Positions 1 to 7,794 of a stretch of DNA of 64,000 nt are shown one piece after another. Position 1 is the stretch's first letter. Each line of letters starts with the position of its first letter. The stretch is from Methanolinea sp. GTDB taxonomy: Archaea > Halobacteriota > Methanomicrobia > Methanomicrobiales > Methanospirillaceae. The stretch lies in the NCBI GenBank assembly GCA_024518585.1, contig JANIHI010000005.1:1-64000 (forward strand), read 5' to 3'. The position numbers were made by a program, and so were the translations under genes. The notes beneath the pieces were generated by a model, which was not told where the DNA came from, searched no databases, and saw only the letters and a list, made by a program, of their open reading frames with translations.

Positions 1-702
1 GAAGGGCAGCGGATCTTTTCCGCCCGCCGAGACGAGGGTGCCGGCACCTCCCTGCCCGGAAAGGACCCCCTCGAGGAGGGAGGGATCCCGGCCGTCAAGC
101 ACGAGCAGGGGTATCCTGCTCCGCTTCAATACCTTTGCCGCTACGAGATCGAGGACAGTGTTTGAGCCTGCCTCCAGCCCTGAAGCGCCAACGATTCCCA
201 GGAGCTCGTCATGCGTCATCCGGCTGAACCGTCGGGCATCGGGGTCACGCCGCGGGTCAGAGGAGTAGATCCCATCCACGGATGTGAGGTTGACGAGGAT
301 ATCTGCCCCCACCATCTCGGCGAGGACCGCTGCGACCGCGTCTGTCGTCTGCCCCGGGGTCACCCCGCCCATGACAACGATCTTCCCCTGTCCTGCGCAG
401 GACCGTGCCTGTCCGGGTGTCTGTGCCACCCCGGGACACGCCGAGTCTCCGAGGGCTGCAAGCAGGAGCGTCGCATTCAGACGGGTGACCATGATCCCGA
501 TCTCGTCGCAGGACGCCTCATCAGCCCCGCATTCCCGGGCAACCTGGATGTATCGCCGTGCCTCCCCGCCACCTCCCACGACGACAAAGAGCTCGAGGTA
601 CTGGGCCAGACGCTTCAGGACCGGTGCATAGGAAAGCAGCCTGTGCGTCTCGAGGGTGGGAAAGAGGACAGAGCCCCCGAGGGAGAGGACAACGCGTGCC
701 AT
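1..702 (-). CDS. pyrH: UMP kinase, archaeal type (C-terminus cut by window edge)
   Basis: This open frame has no stop before base 1, so the 3' end is missing; 234 codons are visible. It reads from an ATG at 702 into a start typical of the amino acid kinase fold (MARVVLSLGGS), then a glycine-rich VVVGGGGEARRYI segment, VVMGGVTPGQTTDAVAA, and an NLTSVDGIYSSDPRRDPDA stretch that matches UMP/UridylateK family members. The enzyme phosphorylates UMP to UDP in pyrimidine synthesis in the cytoplasm. Archaeal UMP kinases are about 220-235 aa, so only a few residues are probably missing. It is divergent from the zinc-ribbon gene at 748, and the 45-bp gap must hold both promoters. Family assignment is firm; it rests on motifs. 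Confidence 0.9.
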   Translation of the reverse strand, partial: MARVVLSLGGSVLFPTLETHRLLSYAPVLKRLAQYLELFVVVGGGGEARRYIQVARECGADEASCDEIGIMVTRLNATLLLAALGDSACPGVAQTPGQARSCAGQGKIVVMGGVTPGQTTDAVAAVLAEMVGADILVNLTSVDGIYSSDPRRDPDARRFSRMTHDELLGIVGASGLEAGSNTVLDLVAAKVLKRSRIPLLVLDGRDPSLLEGVLSGQGGAGTLVSAGGKDPLPF

Positions 703-747
703 ATCACTGAAACATTTCTCCATGCGCAACATATAGCTGTTGAAGGT

Positions 748-903
748 ATGATCCACTGTCCGGTGTGCAAGAGCAGGGAGGTCTATCCTGTCGCGGGGGG
801 ATACATTGGCCAGGTCTACCGCTGCAAGAGATGTGGCTACGTCGGATCCCTCGTCGTGGACTGCGGCGAGGACGACAAAAACCGCGATGACAGCGACCGG
901 TGA
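748..903 (+). CDS. small zinc-ribbon protein (51 aa)
   Basis: A 51-aa protein starting at an internal ATG (748) of a much longer open frame; the longer frame upstream is only the shadow of pyrH. It has two CxxC knuckles (CPVC near residue 4 and CKRC near residue 27) separated by a GGYIGQVYRC turn, and an acidic, charged C-terminus (DCGEDDKNRDDSDR). This is a typical rubredoxin-like zinc ribbon, seen in many archaeal proteins of unknown role. An AT-rich TATA-like stretch (acatatag) lies about 15 bp upstream. The function is unknown; nucleic acid or protein binding is only a guess. Confidence 0.7.
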   Translation: MIHCPVCKSREVYPVAGGYIGQVYRCKRCGYVGSLVVDCGEDDKNRDDSDR

Positions 904-921
904 ACCGGCTCCATCACTACC

Positions 922-929
922 TTTATATC
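922..929 (+). promoter_or_regulatory. TATA box of the radical SAM gene
   Basis: tttatatc lies 27-34 bp before the ATG at 956, the normal archaeal TATA distance for a transcript with a short leader or none. No strong Shine-Dalgarno sequence precedes the ATG. Confidence 0.5.
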
Positions 930-955
930 CATGCCCCCGTGAATGAAAGACTGCT

Positions 956-1978
956 ATGGGAAAGATGCACAGGGCTCTCCTGTGGTCACCGGAAGGGGAG
1001 GGTGCCGTCAGGTGCTCTCTGTGCCCCCACGGGTGCCTGATCAGGGAGGGTAAGACGGGTATCTGCAGGGTGCGGCAGAACCAAAACGGGCAACTCTTTG
1101 CCCTCACGTACGGCAGGGTGAGTGCCGAAGCGATTGACCCGATCGAGAAGAAGCCCCTGTACCATTTCCTGCCCGGGACCCTCTCCTATTCCCTCGGGAG
1201 CGTGGGGTGCAATTTTCACTGTGCCCACTGCCAGAACTGGCATATCTCGATGGCAGACACGGACATGCCCGGGCTCCGTGACCTCTCCCCCGGCGAAGGG
1301 GTGAGACGGGCGCGTGCCGCCGGGTGTGCGAGCATTTCCTGGACATACAACGAACCGACGATTTGGCACGAGTACACCCTCGATATGGGGAACCTTGCAC
1401 GGAGGGATGGGCTGGGAACTGTCTACGTGACGAACGGTTACATCACAGAGGAGGCACTCCGTGACCTCTCGCCCATGCTCACGGCGTACCGCGTGGACAT
1501 CAAGGCCTTCTCAGAAGAGTTTTACAGGAAAGTATGCGGGGCACACCTCCAGCCCGTCCTCGATTCCGCCGCCCTTGCCAGGGAACTGGGGATGCACGTC
1601 GAGGTGGTGACACTCGTGATCCCGGGAGAAAACGACAGTCCCGAAGAGATGGGAGGGCTCATCCGCTGGATCAGGGACACGCTGGGGCCAGACACTCCCG
1701 TCCACTTCACCCGTTTCCACCCGGATCACAGGATGCGTGACCGGGGACCCACTCCCATCCCCATCCTCGAGAGGATCTACCGCCAGGCAAGAGAGGAAGG
1801 ACTCCGGTTCCCGTACCTGGGAAATGTCTCACCCCACCCCTGGGAAAGCACCTACTGTCCTTCCTGCGGGGCACTCTGTATCGAGAGGCAGGGGTATTCT
1901 GTTGCGTTCCGCAACATCTCGGGACAGTCCTGCAGCCGGTGCGGGGAGAAGATCCCGTATGTCGCGACACTTTCCTGA
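956..1978 (+). CDS. amrS: AmmeMemoRadiSam system radical SAM enzyme
   Basis: A 340-aa radical SAM protein. The SAM iron-sulfur motif CxxxCxxC is visible as CNFHCAHC around residue 85, after an N-terminal CSLCPHGC / GICRVR cysteine segment and the GRVSAEAIDPIEKKPLYHF block diagnostic of this family. A C-terminal zinc-ribbon-like tail carries CPSC and CSRC pairs. The family is the radical SAM member of the conserved AMMECR1 / Memo / radical SAM triad; neither partner gene is in the window. The substrate is not established from the sequence. The last bases overlap the start of the Mut7-C gene by 20 nt, implying one transcript. A start 9 nt downstream (MHRALL) is possible. Confidence 0.92.
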   Translation: MGKMHRALLWSPEGEGAVRCSLCPHGCLIREGKTGICRVRQNQNGQLFALTYGRVSAEAIDPIEKKPLYHFLPGTLSYSLGSVGCNFHCAHCQNWHISMADTDMPGLRDLSPGEGVRRARAAGCASISWTYNEPTIWHEYTLDMGNLARRDGLGTVYVTNGYITEEALRDLSPMLTAYRVDIKAFSEEFYRKVCGAHLQPVLDSAALARELGMHVEVVTLVIPGENDSPEEMGGLIRWIRDTLGPDTPVHFTRFHPDHRMRDRGPTPIPILERIYRQAREEGLRFPYLGNVSPHPWESTYCPSCGALCIERQGYSVAFRNISGQSCSRCGEKIPYVATLS

Positions 1979-2462
1979 AGGGGCAGGGAAACGCCGGTTC
2001 CTCACCGACAGGATGCTTGGCACACTCTGCCGGTACCTGCGGTTCATGGGGTATGACACGGTGAGTGCATCGGAGTTGCCCGAGGGAAACGCGCGGGAGG
2101 ATACCCTCCTGCTCGCCCGTGCGAGGACAGAGGGGCGGCTCCTCCTCACGATGGACCGGGAACTCGCCCGGAGGGGAGGGCAGGACGCGTTCCTCGTCGG
2201 GGAGAAGGAGGTGACAGGACAGCTCCGCCTCCTTGCCCGCGAGGGACTGATCGTCCCGGGGCTCGCGTTCACACGGTGCTCGCTCTGCAATACCCTGCTC
2301 AGGCCGGCCCGGTACGACGAGGTCAGGAAGGCAGAGTACGCGCCAAGGAACGGGAGAGGAAAGCGGTTTTTCTGGTGCCCGCGGTGCAGGAAGCTGTACT
2401 GGCAGGGTTCCCACGGAAAGGACCTGGAAAAAAGGATACGGGATTACCTTTTGCAGGACTAG
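1959..2462 (+). CDS. Mut7-C RNase domain protein
   Basis: A 167-aa protein, starting at the ATG inside the end of the radical SAM gene. The N-terminal part (LTDRMLGTLCRYLRFMGYDT, then LLLTMDRELARR) is the Mut7-C domain, a PIN-fold ribonuclease-like module with conserved acidic residues D17 and D66-region. The C-terminal part carries a zinc ribbon (RCSLCNTLL and WCPRCRKLYWQGSH), standard for the family. Stand-alone Mut7-C proteins are common in archaea; RNase activity is predicted from the fold, and the RNA target is unknown. It ends in a 4-bp tail-to-tail overlap with the minus-strand gene at 2459. Confidence 0.88.
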   Translation: MSRHFPEGAGKRRFLTDRMLGTLCRYLRFMGYDTVSASELPEGNAREDTLLLARARTEGRLLLTMDRELARRGGQDAFLVGEKEVTGQLRLLAREGLIVPGLAFTRCSLCNTLLRPARYDEVRKAEYAPRNGRGKRFFWCPRCRKLYWQGSHGKDLEKRIRDYLLQD

Positions 2463-2875
2463 GCTGTTTTGGGAGGGACCCGCGTGCTGACCTGGGCCCT
2501 CTTCTTGAGCCATACCAGCTCTTTTCCCTCGTATCCAAAGCTCTGCATTGGCAGAACCTCGATCTCGGGGGGAATGCCCGTGGCCTCGGTCCCCTGGGGT
2601 GTCATGAGGATGAGGCGGGGGTTCGTGACACCCGGGAGGGGTGCCTTTGTAGCGAGGTCTTTGAGTGCAAGGACAGCATCTCTGGTCACCGTGCGGTCAA
2701 AATTGACGAGGACAAAAGCCCCCTCGAACCTTCCGAGAAGGCGCCGGGATATGGCAAAACCCGACCCTGCGCCTGTCTTTGGCACGCTCTTTATCTGCCA
2801 GCCGTCCACGCTTGGGTAAAGCCGCTTGAGCTCTTTTCTTACAAAATCGTGCATGATGTCTTCGTTGGATCCCAT
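2459..2875 (-). CDS. uncharacterised conserved-type archaeal protein (138 aa)
   Basis: I do not recognise this family. The protein is soluble, basic and without signal or membrane segments, and begins MGSNEDIMHDFVRKELKRLYP. An alternative ATG lies seven codons in (MHDFVRK). A LLGRFEGAFVLVNFDRTVTRDAV segment followed by TNPRLILMTPQG suggests an alpha/beta fold. The coding frame is supported by codon usage like the neighbours and by fitting exactly between ruvC and the Mut7-C gene, with a 4-bp convergent overlap at 2459-2462. Transcription would run toward the radical SAM pair, away from ruvC. Confidence 0.65.
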   Translation of the reverse strand: MGSNEDIMHDFVRKELKRLYPSVDGWQIKSVPKTGAGSGFAISRRLLGRFEGAFVLVNFDRTVTRDAVLALKDLATKAPLPGVTNPRLILMTPQGTEATGIPPEIEVLPMQSFGYEGKELVWLKKRAQVSTRVPPKTA

Positions 2876-3057
2876 GGCGAATCACAGCCGATGATAGGTA
2901 GACGCTGGAATGGTAAAACTGTTTTGTCATGTCCCGGCAAACGGCGAGCCTCTTTTTTTGCCCTGCCGCTCTTTCACACCGCGACAGAAAGGTATTTGTG
3001 CAAAATTCCCCGATAGATTGAATGAAAAATGAAATTACTGGTCATTTTCGCATTTGC

Positions 3058-3537
3058 ATGATCGTCATTGGCATTGATCCCGGCCTTGCGACCGTGGGCT
3101 ACGGTGTCCTCTCTGCAGTCCGGGGAAGCGTGACACCGCTCGCCTACTCGTGCATCAGGACGGCCCCCTGCCCCGGCGGGACCCCTGAACGGCTCGAACT
3201 GATATTTGACGAGGTGTGCCGCCTCCTCGATGAGTATTCGCCGACATGCCTCGCCATCGAGACGCTCTTTTTCTCCCGCAACGTGACATCAGCCCTTGGC
3301 GTTGCCGAGGTGAGGGGTGTGCTGATGCTTGCCGCACGCAAGCAGGGTATCCCCGTCGTCGAGTACACGCCTAACCAGGTCAAGCAGGCAATCACCGGTT
3401 CAGGGAAGGCCGATAAAAGGCAGATGCAGGAGATGATCACGCGCCTCCTCTCCCTCCCGTCCATTCCCCGCCCGGATGACGTCGCCGACGGGCTGTCGGT
3501 TGCACTCTGCCATGTCCACACCGCGAGGGTTCCGTAG
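3058..3537 (+). CDS. ruvC: Holliday junction resolvase RuvC
   Basis: A 159-aa RuvC endonuclease, which cuts Holliday junctions symmetrically. I chose the ATG at 3058 because it puts the first catalytic Asp at position 7 (MIVIGIDPG), exactly as in bacterial RuvC; an upstream ATG at 3022 would add 12 residues. The other acidic residues are visible: Glu68 (LAIETLFF) and the Asp cluster at 140-144 (PRPDDVADGLSVAL). GSGKADKRQM corresponds to the conserved region before the last acidic pair. It is followed directly by ruvA at 3538 and then ruvB, so the whole resolvasome forms one operon. Most archaea use Hjc instead; this is a bacterial-type system, probably an old transfer. Confidence 0.93.
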   Translation: MIVIGIDPGLATVGYGVLSAVRGSVTPLAYSCIRTAPCPGGTPERLELIFDEVCRLLDEYSPTCLAIETLFFSRNVTSALGVAEVRGVLMLAARKQGIPVVEYTPNQVKQAITGSGKADKRQMQEMITRLLSLPSIPRPDDVADGLSVALCHVHTARVP

Positions 3538-4137
3538 ATGATCGCGAGGCTCCGCGGACGGATCGTGGGGAGCGGGGAGGGATCCGTCATCATCGAGACC
3601 GGCGGGATTGGCTTTCAGGTCTTCATGCCGCGTCCCCTGGCAGAGGAGGTGGCTCGGTCACAGGGAGAAGTCACGCTCCACACCCACATGGTCGTCAGGG
3701 AGGACGGTGTGGCCCTCTACGGCTTCCTCGCCCCCGGCGAGCTCGAGATGTTCCGCATGCTCATCTCGGTGACCCGCGTCGGTCCGGCCCTTGCCTGTTC
3801 CATTCTCTCCCAGATGACCGTCTCGGAGCTTGCGGCAGCCGTGATCGGTGGCGACGAGGCGGCCCTCACCCGGCTCTCGGGAGTCGGAAAGAAGAATGCC
3901 GGGAGGCTGATCCTCGAGCTCCGTGACACGATGAAGAAGAGAGCAGACCTCCTTACAGGCAGCGGCCGCACCATACCGGACGACCCGGTGCGCCGGGACG
4001 CGGAGAGTGCCCTCCTTGCCCTCGGTTTCTCGGCCAGGGAATCACGGGATGCCGTCAGCCGTGCCATTGCAGGCATGAGTACTGCCGATGTCCCGGCCGT
4101 CGTCAGGGTCTCCCTCCGGTTATTGAGGGAACGGTGA
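3538..4137 (+). CDS. ruvA: Holliday junction branch migration protein RuvA
   Basis: A 199-aa RuvA, the tetrameric protein that grips the four-way junction and loads the RuvB motor. The N-terminal OB-fold start [10 protein letters not shown]...GGIGFQV, the tandem helix-hairpin-helix ([16 protein letters not shown] and [19 protein letters not shown]) and the C-terminal RuvB-binding helix region ([16 protein letters not shown]) all match the family, and the length is normal. The ATG directly follows the ruvC stop, with ruvB starting 4 bp after its own stop, so translation is probably coupled. Confidence 0.95.
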   Translation: MIARLRGRIVGSGEGSVIIETGGIGFQVFMPRPLAEEVARSQGEVTLHTHMVVREDGVALYGFLAPGELEMFRMLISVTRVGPALACSILSQMTVSELAAAVIGGDEAALTRLSGVGKKNAGRLILELRDTMKKRADLLTGSGRTIPDDPVRRDAESALLALGFSARESRDAVSRAIAGMSTADVPAVVRVSLRLLRER

Positions 4138-4141
4138 GTGC

Positions 4142-5140
4142 ATGGTGCGGGGAGAAGACCTGGCAGTTCCCGGAGAAGGAGAAGCAGACCTGGACGATGC
4201 GGTCATCCGGCCGGAGCGGTTCTCCGAGTTCGTGGGGCAGGATCTCCTCAAGGAAACGCTCCAAATTGCGATCGACGCTGCCCGGGCGAGGGGTGAACCC
4301 CTTGACCACACGCTCTTTTCCGGGCCTCCCGGCCTCGGCAAGACAACCCTGGCCCACATTATTGCACGGGAGATGGGAACGACTCTCCACTGCACGAGCG
4401 GGCCCGTCCTCGAGAAGCCCGGTGACCTGGCTGCAATCCTCACCCTCCTCAAGAGGGGAGACGTGCTCTTCATTGATGAGATCCACCGCCTCCATACCGT
4501 CATCGAGGAGATCCTGTACCCGGCAATGGAAGATTTCTGCATCGACGTCATGATCGGGGAAGGTCCCAGTGCCCGTTCCATCAAGATCACTCTCGAGCCC
4601 TTCACGCTGGTGGGGGCAACCACGAGGGTCGGCCTCCTTGGTTCACCCTTCCGTGACCGCTTCGGGATCGTCGTCCGGTTAAACCTCTACAGTACAGAGG
4701 AACTTGCCCGGATCGTCACCCGGAGCGCAGGGATCATGAAAGTCCCTATCCTCCCGGAGGGAGCGTACGAGATCGCAAAGAGGAGCCGGGGAACCCCCCG
4801 GATTGCCAACCGGCTCCTCCGCCGTGTCGGGGACTACGCACTAGTCAGGGGTGACGGGGTCATATCCCGGGAGGTCGCAGACCAGGCGCTCACGCTACTT
4901 GGGGTCGATGGGCTTGGCCTCGATGAAGTGGACAGGCGCATTTTGCATACCATCGTTCACCAGTTCGGGGGAGGTCCCGTCGGCCTCAAGACGATTGCCA
5001 TTGCCGTTGGCGAGGACAGCCGCACGATCGAGGACGTCCATGAACCCTACCTCATCCAGGCGGGTCTCATCAAGCGGACACCCAAGGGCAGGGAGGCAAC
5101 CCCGGCAGCGAGGGGACACCTCTCCCGGCAGTGGTGGTGA
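4142..5140 (+). CDS. ruvB: Holliday junction DNA helicase RuvB
   Basis: A 332-aa AAA+ motor, hexameric on DNA, which drives branch migration with RuvA. Walker [12 protein letters not shown] (about residue 59), Walker [11 protein letters not shown] (about 110), sensor/arginine region [10 protein letters not shown], and the winged-helix C-terminus ([30 protein letters not shown]) are all intact; the length is that of bacterial RuvB. Last gene of ruvCAB. The upstream 40 residues ([27 protein letters not shown]) are acidic, as in many RuvB proteins. Confidence 0.96.
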   Translation: MVRGEDLAVPGEGEADLDDAVIRPERFSEFVGQDLLKETLQIAIDAARARGEPLDHTLFSGPPGLGKTTLAHIIAREMGTTLHCTSGPVLEKPGDLAAILTLLKRGDVLFIDEIHRLHTVIEEILYPAMEDFCIDVMIGEGPSARSIKITLEPFTLVGATTRVGLLGSPFRDRFGIVVRLNLYSTEELARIVTRSAGIMKVPILPEGAYEIAKRSRGTPRIANRLLRRVGDYALVRGDGVISREVADQALTLLGVDGLGLDEVDRRILHTIVHQFGGGPVGLKTIAIAVGEDSRTIEDVHEPYLIQAGLIKRTPKGREATPAARGHLSRQWW

Positions 5141-5174
5141 ACCTGCCGGATTTTTGACATTCCAGGGACGTAAT

Positions 5175-5182
5175 TATTTATA
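5175..5182 (+). promoter_or_regulatory. TATA box and long leader of the cohesin-like surface gene
   Basis: tatttata sits about 100 bp before the ATG at 5282. A start site near 5205 would leave a leader of about 75 nt. The leader ends with a strong Shine-Dalgarno (ggaggt at about 5269-5274) seven bases before the ATG, so this gene is read from a true leader rather than as a leaderless transcript. Confidence 0.45.
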
Positions 5183-5281
5183 CCAGGAGAGATCATCCGG
5201 AATTATACCATTTGCCGGTCGATCGGAGGGGAGTCTTTTCCGGAAAGGAAGAGCCGGTCGGCAGGCGGTGGAGGTAGTGCA

Positions 5282-7285
5282 ATGGACGAGGCATGGAGGC
5301 ATAACGACATTTGCCGACGTTTCAGTATTGTATTCCTTCTTGCCCTCACCTTCTCGTGTGCCCATGCAACGGCATTGACCGTCTCTGCCGGGGATTGCAC
5401 GATAGCTGCACCAGGAGAGGTGGGGGAGTGTGCGATCATGCTGGACGAAGTCACCCTCGGCTTCTCAGAATTTGAAGTCATGGTAAAGATCGAAGAGCCG
5501 GGCATGGGAACCATCACCGCGGTCCAGTTCCCTGCATTCGCCCGGCTCACCAGCAGGAGCAAGGTCCCCGCGGGGGCAGTGACTATAAAGGGTGCGGATA
5601 CCGGGAACCGGGTCCGCAACGGCGACCGCAACGTCCTCCTGGCCACCCTAAACATCCGGGGGGAAGCGGCAGGGACGTGCAGCATCCTGGTGACGGTGCT
5701 CGGATTGAAGGACGAGAATGGTTCACCCTACGTAATCCCTGGCAAAAATGGCCGGCTCGTCGTTCTTTCGTCCCCGTCGCCCCTGCATGATCCGCAAGCA
5801 AGTGGAACTGTTCAGGACGCACTTGAGCAGATGGCACCCACTCACCCGGATACTCTCCCGCCGGGGGGGTCATCCGGTCCGGACAGCGGCATCCCCGGAG
5901 CGCCGGGCGACCCGGGAACTGGACAGGAGGAGGCGATCCCGACCGTCACATCCACGGCCGTTCCGGGACCAGCGCCACCACTACCGTCTGAGACACCCCC
6001 ACCCCCTGTCCCGACGCCGACGCCCGCCGCCCCACCGGACACTCTCCCCGGTCAGGTGCTGCAGGAACCAGGCGTGACAGAGAATTCCCCCTCCCCCTCT
6101 CCCTCCGGCACGCCAGCGGATAGTCCCCTCCCTTCACCGACCGGAGAAAACCCTTCACCTGGTCCAGGACAGGGTGACATGTGCACCCTCTGTCTCTCCT
6201 CGGACCCCCCGTCTGCCCGTCTCGTCATCGACGGGATCGAGAGGGGTAAAACCCCCCTCTGTGTCCCCCTCCTGCCAGGGACACACCTTGTCAGTCTCTC
6301 TGCCGAGGGATATGTCAGCCGGGAGTTTGAGGTCACGACCGGGGGCGCGCAGACCCTCTCCCTGCCGGTTTTTTTCCTCCGGAGAATTCCGACGTGGGTC
6401 CTGACGGCAGGTTGCGGCCCTGGCGGAACAGTCTCCCCGCAGGGGAGCATCCAGGTCAGGGGAGGGGAAATGGCAGAATTCTTGTTTATGCCTGACAGGG
6501 GGTACGAGCTTGTCGATGTCCTCGTCGATGGGGAATCGACCGGGCCAACCTCTCCCCTCGTCTTTTCTGCAGTCTCTTCCAACCACGAGGTCTATGGGAT
6601 ATTCGCGCCCGTTCCGCCACCCGTGGCGAACTTTACGGCCAATACCACGGGAGGTCCTGTTCCCCTCGCTGTGCAGTTTGATGACAGATCCACGGGAAAT
6701 ATCTCGGGCAGGCTCTGGGACTTTGGAGACGGGACGTCGTCGACGGATACATCCCCTGTGCATGTCTACCGGCAGGATGGCACCTACACCGTTACCCTTG
6801 AGGTATGCGGGGAGGGGGGGTGCAACCTATCGGTCATCCCCTGCACCATTATCGTGGGAGGAGAGGGGATATCCCCGACGGACAATACCTCGACCCCTGC
6901 CGGTGATACGGAAGATACGGGTGAGCCGGTTTCCGGCGGAGAGGAACCTCTTATCATCGGAGGGAGTAAGGGGTACATCGAGGTCCGCTGCCCGGTTGAA
7001 GGAGCACGGGTCTCCCTCGACGGGAAGGAATGGGCAGAGATACGCAATGGTACCTGCACGATCCCCCTCTACCTGACAGGGACCCCCTGTCGGTTCATCA
7101 CGGTGAGGGCCTTTGGGTACCTGCCGTTGTCTGTCCCGCTCGCGGAGTACCCGGCCGAGGGAGAAACTCTCGTTATCGAGGTAGCCCTCCAGAGGTTCCC
7201 GGGAAGGGACCCCCTCCCTTCTTTCTTTAAGGTACCTGTCAGGATAGCAAACGTACCGGCGGAGTCCCCCACCACCCTCGTGTGA
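5282..7285 (+). CDS. secreted cohesin-like / PEGA / PKD surface protein
   Basis: A 667-aa exported protein. Residues 1-31 are a signal peptide. Residues 32-162 resemble a cohesin-type beta domain (alternating strands, VLLATLNIRGEAAGTCSILVTV, then DENGSPYVIPG). A Pro/Thr/Ser linker covers about 163-298. A PEGA domain (DPPSARLVIDGIERGKTP) runs 301-365, an InlB-like repeat 370-442, one PKD domain 443-525 (WDFGDGTSSTDTSPVHVY) and a second PEGA-like domain 564-635. No C-terminal membrane anchor or sorting signal is visible, so attachment may be through partners or glycans. Role in adhesion or envelope structure is inference. The gene stands alone, between ruvB and dtxR. Confidence 0.8.
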   Translation: MDEAWRHNDICRRFSIVFLLALTFSCAHATALTVSAGDCTIAAPGEVGECAIMLDEVTLGFSEFEVMVKIEEPGMGTITAVQFPAFARLTSRSKVPAGAVTIKGADTGNRVRNGDRNVLLATLNIRGEAAGTCSILVTVLGLKDENGSPYVIPGKNGRLVVLSSPSPLHDPQASGTVQDALEQMAPTHPDTLPPGGSSGPDSGIPGAPGDPGTGQEEAIPTVTSTAVPGPAPPLPSETPPPPVPTPTPAAPPDTLPGQVLQEPGVTENSPSPSPSGTPADSPLPSPTGENPSPGPGQGDMCTLCLSSDPPSARLVIDGIERGKTPLCVPLLPGTHLVSLSAEGYVSREFEVTTGGAQTLSLPVFFLRRIPTWVLTAGCGPGGTVSPQGSIQVRGGEMAEFLFMPDRGYELVDVLVDGESTGPTSPLVFSAVSSNHEVYGIFAPVPPPVANFTANTTGGPVPLAVQFDDRSTGNISGRLWDFGDGTSSTDTSPVHVYRQDGTYTVTLEVCGEGGCNLSVIPCTIIVGGEGISPTDNTSTPAGDTEDTGEPVSGGEEPLIIGGSKGYIEVRCPVEGARVSLDGKEWAEIRNGTCTIPLYLTGTPCRFITVRAFGYLPLSVPLAEYPAEGETLVIEVALQRFPGRDPLPSFFKVPVRIANVPAESPTTLV

Positions 7286-7301
7286 TCCCGCGGCCACCCA
7301 T

Positions 7302-7320
7302 TTTTGGTACCTGTCCAAAA
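7302..7320. promoter_or_regulatory. candidate DtxR-family operator (19-bp inverted repeat)
   Basis: TTTTGG-tacctgt-CCAAAA is a perfect 6-bp inverted repeat with a 7-bp spacer, centred 40 bp before the ATG of the DtxR-type regulator and next to the position expected for its TATA element. DtxR-family dimers typically bind palindromes of about 19 bp. Binding is inferred from position and symmetry only. Confidence 0.5.
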
Positions 7321-7326
7321 TTTTTT
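7321..7326 (+). terminator. T-tract terminator of the cohesin-like gene
   Basis: Six T on the plus strand, following another T5 run at 7301-7305, both just after the stop at 7285. Archaeal RNA polymerase terminates at such T-runs. The site overlaps the promoter region of the next operon. Confidence 0.4.
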
Positions 7327-7350
7327 CTGCTGCCCCACCCCATAATCACC

Positions 7351-7794
7351 ATGGATACCCCGACCTGGTCATTTCTCCCGCCCCGGAAGGTGGCTTACCT
7401 CAAGTTCCTGCGGGAGCAGGGGAATACCGCAAAGGCAGGAGAGATAGCGGCCCACTTCTCGGTCGACCCCTCGACGGTCACAAAGACCGTCCATGAACTC
7501 GCCGCCGCAGGCCTCGTCGACCACCAGCGGTATGGCAGGGTCACCCTCACGGAGGAGGGGATTGCACACGCCGACTTTCTCATCTGGCGTCACCGTATCC
7601 TTGGCCTCGTCCTGTCCCACCATGGTCTTGAGGGTGATGAGGCGTGCGAGGAGGCAGAGCGGTTCGAGTGTTACGTCTCGCACCAGGCAGTCCGAAAGAT
7701 GTGTTCATCGCTGGGGCACCCGAGGAGGGGAATATGCGGGGCCATCCACCACGAGGGGTGGTGCGGGGTTGAGAGAGAAAATGACGTCGCTTGA
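7351..7794 (+). CDS. DtxR/MntR-family metal-dependent regulator
   Basis: A 147-aa transcription regulator starting at MDTPTWSFLPP (ATG 7351); the frame extends 23 codons upstream, but that part is promoter DNA. The N-terminal winged helix (TAKAGEIAAHFSVDPSTVTKTVHELAAAGLVDHQRYGRVTLTEEG) and the dimerisation/metal-binding part (HRILGLVLSHHGLEGDEACEEAERFECYVSHQAVRKM) are typical of DtxR/IdeR/MntR proteins, with His, Glu and Cys ligands in place. It heads the operon with a metal ABC transporter and overlaps the next gene by 14 nt. It probably represses the operon when its metal (Mn, Fe or Zn) is plentiful. There is no SH3-like third domain. Confidence 0.9.
   Translation: MDTPTWSFLPPRKVAYLKFLREQGNTAKAGEIAAHFSVDPSTVTKTVHELAAAGLVDHQRYGRVTLTEEGIAHADFLIWRHRILGLVLSHHGLEGDEACEEAERFECYVSHQAVRKMCSSLGHPRRGICGAIHHEGWCGVERENDVA

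Noticed and set aside
211-903. Long open frame of 230 aa on the plus strand
   Set aside because: Most of it is the antisense shadow of pyrH; only the last 51 codons (from 748) form a plausible zinc-ribbon protein.
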